In this document: positions 1 to 5,418 of the stretch, in pieces
Layout of the letters: each line of letters starts with the position of its first letter
How positions within the stretch are numbered: the first letter of the stretch is position 1
Assembly (NCBI GenBank): GCA_027294815.1
Contig: JAPULP010000224.1
Location: 1-14,544, forward strand
Source: Gemmatimonadota bacterium
Lineage (GTDB): Bacteria > Gemmatimonadota > Gemmatimonadetes > Gemmatimonadales > GWC2-71-9
Direction of reading: 5' to 3'
Length of the DNA: 14,544 bases
The notes under the pieces: generated by a model
Database searches by the model: none
What the model saw: the letters and a program-made list of their open reading frames with translations, nothing else
Told to the model about the DNA's origin: nothing
Made by a program: the position numbers and the translations under genes

Positions 1-7
1 TTTTTTT
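1..7 (+). other. T-run at window edge, possible terminator or attenuator tail
   Basis: Seven T residues open the window, 18 bases before the infC ribosome binding site. If a GC-rich stem precedes them outside the window, this would be an intrinsic terminator. With so little room for a promoter before GGAGG, it would then sit inside the infC leader, as the L20-controlled attenuator does in Bacillus subtilis. The stem cannot be seen, so this is only a possibility. Confidence 0.2.
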
Positions 8-25
8 GTAGCAGCGATACGAACC

Positions 26-41
26 GGAGGTAGCCTCACTG
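26..41 (+). promoter_or_regulatory. infC ribosome binding site with CTG start
   Basis: A perfect GGAGG at 26-30 is followed by 8 bases and then CTG at 39-41, in frame with the conserved IF3 N-terminus. No standard start codon exists in this frame between the stop at 9-11 and codon 114. A strong Shine-Dalgarno joined to a poor start codon is the arrangement expected for IF3 autoregulation, where IF3 itself rejects initiation at non-AUG codons. Confidence 0.72.
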
Positions 42-575
42 ACCTATTCGAACAGGCCACAATCGCCGCGCGAGCCCCGCACGCGGGTAAACAGCCAGAT
101 CCGCACCAGCCCGGTGAGGGTGATCGGGGGCGCCGGTGAGCAGCTCGGCGTGATGCCCGTTGATGAGGCCTTGAAGGAAGCCGGCGAGCGCGGTTTGGAT
201 CTCGTGGAGGTGGCGCCGATGGCAAAGCCGCCCGTGGTCAAAATCATGGACTACGGGAAATACCGCTACGAACAGGACAAAGCGGCAAAGGCGGCCAAAA
301 AGAAGCAGCACGTGATCCACATGAAAGAAGTCAAGTTCCGGCCCGGAATCAGCCAACATGACTTCGATTTCAAGGTGCGACACGCGCGGACGTTTCTCGG
401 AGATGGAAACAAGGTGAAGCTCACGATGATGTTCCGTGGGCGTCAGGTCACTCACCCCGAGTTGGGTCAGGAAGTTTTGGCTAGGGTCTTGGAGGAGTTA
501 CAGGAACTCGCCAAGGTGGAAGTCGAGCCAAAGCTCGAAGGACGGAACATGACGATGGTGCTGGCGCCGAAATAG
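39..575 (+). CDS. infC: Translation initiation factor IF-3 (non-canonical CTG start)
   Basis: IF3 binds the 30S subunit, keeps 50S off and proofreads the start codon and initiator tRNA. The reading frame gives both IF3 domains: an N-domain with RVNSQIR, VRVIG and GEQLGV, a lysine-rich linker, and a C-domain ending with EGRNMTMVLAPK. A start at GTG 114 (153 aa) would delete the RVNSQIR segment, which is a conserved part of the family. The frame is open back to a TAG at 9-11 and has no ATG, GTG or TTG upstream of 114. CTG at 39 lies 8 bases after GGAGG (26-30) and gives 178 aa, close to the 180 aa of E. coli IF3. Rare start codons (AUU in E. coli, AUC in Myxococcus) are known to let IF3 repress its own translation, so a CUG start fits. 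Identity is certain; the exact start is likely but inferred. Confidence 0.93.
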   Translation: MTYSNRPQSPREPRTRVNSQIRTSPVRVIGGAGEQLGVMPVDEALKEAGERGLDLVEVAPMAKPPVVKIMDYGKYRYEQDKAAKAAKKKQHVIHMKEVKFRPGISQHDFDFKVRHARTFLGDGNKVKLTMMFRGRQVTHPELGQEVLARVLEELQELAKVEVEPKLEGRNMTMVLAPK

Positions 576-716
576 ACGGGCGGACGGGCAGGTGGGCACA
601 AGGCATCTTTAACGACAACCGAAAACAGGGTGGGGAGTGGGGGACCGTCTGACCGCCGGGTGTGGTGGTGGGGTGGGGCGGGCCCGTCGGGTTGGGAAGA
701 GAAGAGGAGGGGCGAA
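576..716 (+). promoter_or_regulatory. infC-rpmI intergenic leader with alternative pairings
   Basis: This is the longest gene-free stretch in the window (141 bases) and is very G-rich. It starts with a tandem repeat of GACGGGC (575-581 and 583-589), and GCCCGTC at 682-688 can pair with either copy (7 bp). A competing pairing joins GGCGG and ACGG (579-587) to CCGT (645-648) and CCGCC (653-657) with a four-base bulge. The rpmI ribosome binding site (GGAGGGG, 706-712) lies just downstream. In E. coli, L20 represses rpmI-rplT by binding a long-range RNA structure in the same interval, so an L20 control site is plausible here. I see no clear sigma-70 promoter and no intrinsic terminator. Confidence 0.4.
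670..696 (+). other. Putative G-quadruplex motif upstream of rpmI
   Basis: G-runs at 670-673, 675-678, 680-682, 689-691 and 694-696 are separated by loops of 1, 1, 6 and 2 bases, which satisfies the usual four-run, short-loop quadruplex rule with one run to spare. Further runs lie at 628-630, 632-635, 639-643 and 658-660. The motif is on the coding strand, so it would also form in the mRNA, 10 bases before the rpmI ribosome binding site. Folding in vivo is untested. Confidence 0.45.
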
Positions 717-911
717 ATGCCCAAAATGAAAAGCAAACGTTCGGCTTGCAAACGCTTCAAGGTGACGGGCTCGGGGAAGGTTACCCGTCGCAGGGCGGGC
801 AAGAGCCACATACTCACGAAGAAGCATCCAAAACGTAAGCGCCGCCTTCGTCAGGGGACGGTGATGTCCCCGGCTGACCAGGCCCGGATTCGTCCATTGT
901 TGGGCAAGTAG
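717..911 (+). CDS. rpmI: 50S ribosomal protein L35
   Basis: Small, very basic protein of the large ribosomal subunit, here 64 aa, the usual length of the family. The sequence has the typical L35 layout: MPKMKSKR at the N-terminus, KRFKVTGSGKV, a central RRRAGKSHILTKK and a C-terminal part ending RPLLGK. The ATG at 717 has a strong purine-rich ribosome binding site (GGAGGGG at 706-712). An in-frame GTG at 630 would add a glycine/tryptophan-rich tail unlike any L35 and is rejected as a start. The gene sits between infC and rplT, the standard bacterial order, and only 8 bases separate it from rplT, so the two are probably translated together and controlled by L20. Confidence 0.97.
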   Translation: MPKMKSKRSACKRFKVTGSGKVTRRRAGKSHILTKKHPKRKRRLRQGTVMSPADQARIRPLLGK

Positions 912-919
912 GGGGAGGC

Positions 920-1273
920 ATGCCAAGAGTCAAAAGCCAAGTTGCCCGCTCGAAGCGCAAGAAGAAGATCATGCGCGCCGCCCAAGGGGCACGGGGCGGC
1001 CGCAGCAAACTCTACAAGACTGCAAAAGAGAATGTCGAGCGCGGCTTGCGCTACGCCTATCGCGACCGTCGACGGAAGAAACGCGACTTCCGTCGCCTGT
1101 GGATTGTCCGTATCAACGCCGGCGCCAGGTTGCACGACCTGTCGTACAGCCGATTTATGGCGGGTCTCAAACAGGCCGGCGTGGAGATTAATCGAAAGTT
1201 CCTCGCCGATTTGGCCGTGCGAGACCCTATGGCTTTCGGCGCACTGGCAGAGGTTGCAAAAAAGAGTCAGTAA
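920..1273 (+). CDS. rplT: 50S ribosomal protein L20
   Basis: L20 binds 23S rRNA early in 50S assembly and, in studied bacteria, also represses its own operon by binding leader mRNA. The 117-aa product matches the family in length and layout: MPRVKSQVARSKRKKK with the long basic N-terminal helix, GARGGRSKLYKTAKE, AYRDRRRKKRDFR, LWIVRINAGAR, and a globular C-domain (about 60-117) that recognises rRNA and leader mRNA. GGGGGAGG just upstream of the ATG is a good ribosome binding site. It follows rpmI after 8 bases and precedes pheS by 36 bases. Identification is secure. Confidence 0.97.
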   Translation: MPRVKSQVARSKRKKKIMRAAQGARGGRSKLYKTAKENVERGLRYAYRDRRRKKRDFRRLWIVRINAGARLHDLSYSRFMAGLKQAGVEINRKFLADLAVRDPMAFGALAEVAKKSQ

Positions 1274-1309
1274 TCGACGCCAGTTGCAGTACTCGTCCAC
1301 GGACAACAC

Positions 1310-2335
1310 ATGGCAACAGTTTCCCCCGACGACCAATTCGAGGCCGTTGAACGGACTCTTGTAGAACTACGTGAAGCGGGTGCGCCCCGTCTCGCGGAGT
1401 TGAAGGTCGAGTTGCTCGGCCGCAAGCAAGGGCTCCTCACGCAAATCTTGCGGTCGCTGTCGACCCTCGAACCCGAAGAGCGGCGAGCGGTTGGTCAGCG
1501 CGCGAATCAGCTCAAGGTCGAGATCGACGCCGTGATCGGCCAGCGCGAACAGGAACTACGGGCCGGGGAATCGTCGGGTGAGGACGTCGATCCAACCATG
1601 CCGGGCCGCCGGTCGTGGCGTGGAGCGATCCACCCCGTGACTGCGGTGATTGACGACGTCTGCGAGATCTTCCGTGAACTCGGTTTCTCGCGCGTAACCG
1701 GTCCCGAAGTCGAAACCGACGCCTACAACTTCACCAAGCTCAATATCCCGCTGGACCATCCCGCCGCGGACATGCACGACACGTTCTATCTGTCCCCGGG
1801 TATTCTGCTACGCACGCATACCTCTCCGGTGCAGGCGCGGACGATGGAACAGCACAAACCACCGATTCGCATCGTGGTGCCCGGGAGAGTGTATCGGCGC
1901 GATCCCTTCGATGCGTCTCACGCGCCAGTCTTCTCGCAGATCGAGGGCCTGGCAGTAGACGAAGGCATCACCTTCGTCGAATTCAAAGCCGCACTGGACT
2001 ACTTCGCCAAACATTTCTTCTCGGCGGACACCGAGGTGCGATTCAGGCCGTCCTTCTTCCCGTTCACGGAACCGTCGGCTGAAGTCGACGTCCAATGCCA
2101 GATGTGCAGGGGCAGCGGTTGTGCAACCTGCCACCGCACCGGCTTCCTCGAGATCATGGGTGCCGGCATGGTGCATCCAGCGGTGCTGGAGAACTGCGGC
2201 ATCGATCCGGAGCGCTATTCGGGGTATGCCTTCGGTATGGGTCCCGAGCGTATTGCGATGTTGCGCTACGGGATTCCCGACATCCGGATGCTGTTCCAGA
2301 ACGACATGCGTTTTCTACGACAGTTCGTGGAGTAG
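1310..2335 (+). CDS. pheS: Phenylalanyl-tRNA synthetase alpha subunit
   Basis: Catalytic subunit of the (alpha-beta)2 class II synthetase that charges tRNA-Phe in the cytoplasm. At 341 aa it has the usual length. Residues 1-90 form the N-terminal coiled-coil arm that contacts tRNA; the class II catalytic core follows from about 105, with HPAADMHDTFYL near 150, RTHTSPVQARTM, PGRVYRRD, the motif 2 region FRPSFFPFTEPSAEVDV, and motif 3 GMGPERIAMLRYGIPDIR near the C-terminus. A Cys-rich loop (QCQMCRGSGCATC) before FLEIMGAGMVHP is normal for bacterial PheS. No strong ribosome binding site precedes the ATG; only a GGA at 1301-1303 is seen. The spacer from rplT contains no attenuator or leader peptide. 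Its partner pheT starts three bases after the stop. Confidence 0.97.
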   Translation: MATVSPDDQFEAVERTLVELREAGAPRLAELKVELLGRKQGLLTQILRSLSTLEPEERRAVGQRANQLKVEIDAVIGQREQELRAGESSGEDVDPTMPGRRSWRGAIHPVTAVIDDVCEIFRELGFSRVTGPEVETDAYNFTKLNIPLDHPAADMHDTFYLSPGILLRTHTSPVQARTMEQHKPPIRIVVPGRVYRRDPFDASHAPVFSQIEGLAVDEGITFVEFKAALDYFAKHFFSADTEVRFRPSFFPFTEPSAEVDVQCQMCRGSGCATCHRTGFLEIMGAGMVHPAVLENCGIDPERYSGYAFGMGPERIAMLRYGIPDIRMLFQNDMRFLRQFVE

Positions 2336-2338
2336 CCG

Positions 2339-4714
2339 ATGAACGCCTCGCTCAATTGGTTGTCCGCGCTCCTCGGCACTGAACTCGAGCCGACCGATGT
2401 AGCCCACAAGCTTGCCATGCTTGGCGCGCCTGTGGAATCGATAGAACCGCTCCATCAGGATCTGGGCGACATCATCGTCGCCGAAGTGGAGCGGGTAGAG
2501 CGGCATCCCAACGCCGATCGGCTTACACTGTGCTACGTGAACAACGGTGTGGAAGTGGTGGAGGTCGTGTGCGGCGCCCCAAACGTCGAGGCGGGTAAGC
2601 GATATCCGTACGCCGCGGTTGGTACCGTGCTGCCCGGAGGCTTGAAGCTCAAGAGCCGTAAGATCCGCGGGGTGCAGTCCAACGGAATGCTGTGCTCTGC
2701 GAGCGAATTGGCGTTGGGGGCCGATCAAGACGGCATCATGGAGCTGGACACGGACGCGCCTGCCGGCACCCGGCTTCTCGATGTGTTGCCGGTGAGCGAC
2801 TTCCGGCTCGACGTAGAGGTAACCCCTAATCGGCCGGATCTCCTGGGTCACAAAGGCATCGCACGAGACCTGGGTGCGCTCATGCGGCGTCCGGTAAAGC
2901 TGCCGCCGATCCCGGGGGCGGCAGGGGACACGAACGCGCCGGTAACGACGACCGGTAACGGTGTGGTCGGGGGCGTGGAGGTTTCGATAGACGATGTAGA
3001 GGGTTGTCCGCGCTACATGGCGGCGGTGATCGAAGGTGTGACCGTCGGCCCGAGTCCCGACTGGTTGGTAGCGCGACTCCACTCGGTGGGGCAGAGATCC
3101 ATCAACAACGTGGTTGATGCTACGAACTACGCCCTGCTCGAGTTGAATCAGCCAATGCACGCATTCGACCGTGCCCGGCTCGGTGGGTCGAAGATCATCG
3201 TACGCCGCGGCGGCGAAGGCGAGAAGATCAAGATGCTCGACGGGGAAGAACGCACCCTCGACAGCTCCATGACGGCCATTTGCGACGCCCATACCGCGAC
3301 GGCGGTTGGCGGGATCATGGGCGGTCGCGAATCGGAAGTTTCCGAGCAAACGACCGACGTGGTGCTCGAATGCGCGTATTTCGATCCAAAGCGGATCAGA
3401 TCGACGCGCGCGGCGCTCAAAATGAGCACGGATGCGTCGTACCGGTTCGAACGCGGAACGGACTTGCAGGGCATGGCCGACGCGCTCCGTCGCACGGTGC
3501 AATTGATCATCACGATCGCAGGGGGATCGGAGCCCGGGCCGCCGGTCGACGTGTATCCGAACCCGGTCAAAACCCCTGCAATCTTCTTGCGGCCGGAGCG
3601 GGTCGCGCACCTGCTTGGGGTGGAGATTCCACAAAAGGAGATTGAAGGCTACCTGACCAGTCTCGGTTTCTCAGTTGGGCCGAAGAACGGACGACTGGCC
3701 GTCCACGTTCCGGGTTGGCGTCCGGACGTGGTGCGCGAAGAAGATCTGATCGAGGAGATTGCACGGTTGCGCGGTTATGACTCGTTTCCAACGGAGTTGC
3801 GTCCCTTGCGGCCGAGTACAGTACCGAGCGATCCGTCGCAGGCTGCAGAGGCCTTGGCGCGCCGGGTGTTTACCGGCCTTGGGCTCCACGAAGCACAGAG
3901 CGTGTCCTTCGGACCCCAGCGGGAGCACGCGTTCTCGATCGGTGAGAGCGTGGAGTCTCAGGACGTGCTCAATCCTCTGTCTGCTGAGGAGGCCTATCTC
4001 CGCACCGATCTGATCGAAGGGCTCAGGCAATCGGTGAACCGCAATTGGGCCGTACGCGAACGAGATATCCGACTTTTTGAAATCGGATCGGTTTTCGGCA
4101 AAAGGGGCGATGCCGAGGTTCCGCGGGAGCAGCGGCGCCTGAGCGGCGTGATTTCAGGTGCTCGGAGGCCCGCACATTGGTCGGAAAGCGGCCCATCGGT
4201 TGATTTCGACCGCTGGGATGTGAAATCTTTGTTGGACGAAGCCATGCGGGTGGCCGGTATCGCTGGAGAGGTGACGGAGCAGGACGGGCGGTGGGTACTA
4301 CGCGATTCGGAGGGAACGTGGTTGGGGTGGGCCGGCGAGATCACGATGAGCGGTCCTCCATGGGCGGCACCGGTGTTTGGTTTCGAGGTGGTCATGAGGC
4401 AAGGCGTTTCAAGGGCGGTGCGCTTCGAGGCGATTCCCAGCACGCCACCGGTCGAGCGCGACATTGCCTTATGGTTGCCGGCGGGCGTGCAAGTGGACCA
4501 AGTGAACGAGATCATCGGCAAGCGCGGTGGCAAGCTGCTGGAATCAGCGCAGGTGTTCGACGAGTTTCGCAGTGCCGGCAAGCGCAGCGTAGCGTGGCGT
4601 TTGGTATTCCGGTCGCCGGACCGCACGTTGCGGGATAAAGATGTCGACGTGGTGTTGAACAAGGTTCTCAAAGAATTGAAGGAGCAACTCGGTGTCGAAC
4701 GCAGAGAAGCCTGA
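2339..4714 (+). CDS. pheT: Phenylalanyl-tRNA synthetase beta subunit
   Basis: Structural, tRNA-binding and editing subunit that pairs with PheS. The 791 aa match the usual length (E. coli 795). In order: an EMAP-II-like tRNA-binding domain (about 39-150, with NADRLTLC, VVCGAPNV, KIRGVQSNGMLCS); a B1 segment with DVEVTPNRPDLLGHKGIARD; the B3/B4 editing domain (about 215-385, with INNVVDATNYALLELNQPMHAFD and GGIMGG); the B5 domain (about 413-485, with GWRPDVVREEDLIEEIARLRGYD); the catalytic-like core; and a C-terminal FDX-ACB anticodon-binding domain from about 695 (RFEAIPSTPPVERDIAL to the end). The ATG lies three bases after pheS, indicating coupled translation. Its last 23 bases overlap the next gene. 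Nothing is missing. Confidence 0.97.
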   Translation: MNASLNWLSALLGTELEPTDVAHKLAMLGAPVESIEPLHQDLGDIIVAEVERVERHPNADRLTLCYVNNGVEVVEVVCGAPNVEAGKRYPYAAVGTVLPGGLKLKSRKIRGVQSNGMLCSASELALGADQDGIMELDTDAPAGTRLLDVLPVSDFRLDVEVTPNRPDLLGHKGIARDLGALMRRPVKLPPIPGAAGDTNAPVTTTGNGVVGGVEVSIDDVEGCPRYMAAVIEGVTVGPSPDWLVARLHSVGQRSINNVVDATNYALLELNQPMHAFDRARLGGSKIIVRRGGEGEKIKMLDGEERTLDSSMTAICDAHTATAVGGIMGGRESEVSEQTTDVVLECAYFDPKRIRSTRAALKMSTDASYRFERGTDLQGMADALRRTVQLIITIAGGSEPGPPVDVYPNPVKTPAIFLRPERVAHLLGVEIPQKEIEGYLTSLGFSVGPKNGRLAVHVPGWRPDVVREEDLIEEIARLRGYDSFPTELRPLRPSTVPSDPSQAAEALARRVFTGLGLHEAQSVSFGPQREHAFSIGESVESQDVLNPLSAEEAYLRTDLIEGLRQSVNRNWAVRERDIRLFEIGSVFGKRGDAEVPREQRRLSGVISGARRPAHWSESGPSVDFDRWDVKSLLDEAMRVAGIAGEVTEQDGRWVLRDSEGTWLGWAGEITMSGPPWAAPVFGFEVVMRQGVSRAVRFEAIPSTPPVERDIALWLPAGVQVDQVNEIIGKRGGKLLESAQVFDEFRSAGKRSVAWRLVFRSPDRTLRDKDVDVVLNKVLKELKEQLGVERREA

Positions 4715-4988
4715 GTTCCAAGCCCTCGAACGACTCGAGACTGCCATCCGAGAGGTATCGGAGGAATTGGCAACGTGGCGGCGGCGGGCGCACAAGGCCG
4801 AGTCGGAGCGAATCGACCTGAGTGGTGGTGGCGATATCGTCGAAGCCCGCGGGCGCATCGTCGACCTGGAACGCGAGAACAAAGATCTACTTGGTCGCGT
4901 GGAACACGCGCGGAGCCGCGTGACCGAGCTGTTGACGCGCCTCCGGTTCTTGGAAGAGCAAACTGCTGTGGAGGAGGCTCGGCGATGA
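4692..4988 (+). CDS. Small coiled-coil protein, probably ZapB-like
   Basis: A 98-aa charged protein, almost wholly alpha-helical: heptad-like helices at about 8-45 and 50-95, split by a short Gly/Ser linker (LSGGGD). There is no signal peptide or membrane segment. It starts at GTG 4692 with GGAG at 4681-4684, seven bases upstream and inside pheT, so translation is likely coupled to pheT (23-base overlap). Its stop overlaps the zapA start as ATGA. In E. coli the coiled-coil protein ZapB works with ZapA to organise the FtsZ ring, and the contact with zapA here suggests a similar partner role. This is inference from size, coiled-coil character and position; coiled-coil similarity alone is weak evidence and another ZapA or FtsZ partner is possible. 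Confidence 0.7.
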   Translation: MSNAEKPEFQALERLETAIREVSEELATWRRRAHKAESERIDLSGGGDIVEARGRIVDLERENKDLLGRVEHARSRVTELLTRLRFLEEQTAVEEARR

Positions 4989-5320
4989 GCGCAAAAAAAG
5001 CGATCGTCAAGGTCATGATCGGTGGTGACGAATTCAGCTTGCGGTCCGATCGGCCGGACGACTACACGCGCGCCGTTGCGGATCATGTCGATCGGGCGAT
5101 GCAGGAGGTCCGGGCGTCAGGCCAGCTCATCGAGAGCCACAAGGCGGCGATTCTGGCTGCGCTTGCGGTCACCGACGATCTCTTCCAGGCCCGCTTGGCC
5201 GAACGGGAAATGGAGCAGCGTTTGCACGCCCTCACGACTGAGGTGTCCCGCCTGTTACCTCCCCCCAAAAGGCCTTCGCAGCCACCTGGGTCGTTTGCCT
5301 CATCTGCTGACGACAGCTAG
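4985..5320 (+). CDS. zapA: Cell division protein ZapA
   Basis: ZapA binds FtsZ and bundles its filaments at the division site. The 111-aa product begins MSAKKAIVKVMIGGDEFSLR, the beta-strand part of the ZapA head, followed by DYTRAVADHVDRAMQEV and HKAAILAALAVTDDLFQARL, matching the family pattern ending in ILAALNIADELF. A coiled-coil helix then runs to about residue 88. The tail from about 89 is rich in Pro and Ser and looks disordered. The ATG overlaps the stop of the preceding gene by four bases, and a run of seven A (4993-4999) lies just inside the start. The tail-coding DNA coincides with one arm of a possible 6S-like RNA, which may explain its composition. Confidence 0.93.
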   Translation: MSAKKAIVKVMIGGDEFSLRSDRPDDYTRAVADHVDRAMQEVRASGQLIESHKAAILAALAVTDDLFQARLAEREMEQRLHALTTEVSRLLPPPKRPSQPPGSFASSADDS

Positions 5321-5389
5321 TTTTTGAATCTTCGGCCGCGCAGGCTGGCCGGAGGTGGTAACTCGAGCCATACGCGGCGCCCCCGAGGG
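5228..5389 (+). ncRNA. ssrS: Candidate 6S RNA overlapping the zapA 3' end
   Basis: Complementary segments nest in the order expected of a long rod: CCCTC (5229-5233) with GAGGG (5385-5389), GGTGTC (5242-5247) with GGCGCC (5376-5381, using G-U pairs), GTTACC (5254-5259) with GGTAAC (5357-5362), TCC (5260-5262) with GGA (5351-5353), GGC (5271-5273) with GCC (5348-5350), and CAGCC (5279-5283) with GGCTG (5343-5347). A small hairpin (GCTG-ACGA-CAGC, 5306-5317) lies in the apical part. The 3' arm (AGCC, GCGGCG, then a C-rich and GAGG end) resembles the 3' end of E. coli 6S RNA as I recall it, and ssrS lies next to zapA in many bacteria. 6S RNA binds the RNA polymerase holoenzyme and mimics an open promoter. 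Against it: about 162 bases is slightly short and 93 of them overlap zapA. I have not run a covariance model. Confidence 0.4.
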
Positions 5390-5418
5390 ATCCGGCGTGG
5401 TACCGTTGGAGATAGATC

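Noticed and set aside
630..716. Upstream extension of rpmI from GTG 630
   Set aside because: It would add a Gly/Trp-rich segment absent from L35 proteins; the ATG at 717 has a strong ribosome binding site and gives the standard length.
2315..3634. Minus-strand open frame of 439 codons opposite pheT
   Set aside because: It lies wholly against the well-conserved pheT, has a composition rich in Arg and His typical of antisense frames in GC-rich DNA, and shows no recognisable domain or ribosome binding site.
4775..4984. Extension of zapA upstream of ATG 4985
   Set aside because: The added residues are Arg/Pro-rich antiframe of the coiled-coil gene, and the ATGA overlap plus the conserved ZapA N-terminus fix the start at 4985.
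3994..5016. Minus-strand open frame of 340 codons opposite pheT and the ZapB-like gene
   Set aside because: Low-complexity Arg/Ser/Thr/Pro-rich product crossing three confirmed plus-strand genes; a shadow of GC-rich coding DNA.
5306..5325. Intrinsic terminator after zapA (GCTG-ACGA-CAGC followed by five T)
   Set aside because: The stem is only four base pairs and is separated from the T-run by TAG; too weak to call, though it could contribute to the end of the zapA transcript.
5321..5418. Signal recognition particle RNA in the zapA-rny spacer
   Set aside because: The conserved apical SRP RNA core (GGTCAGGTCCGGAAGGAAGC-like) is absent.
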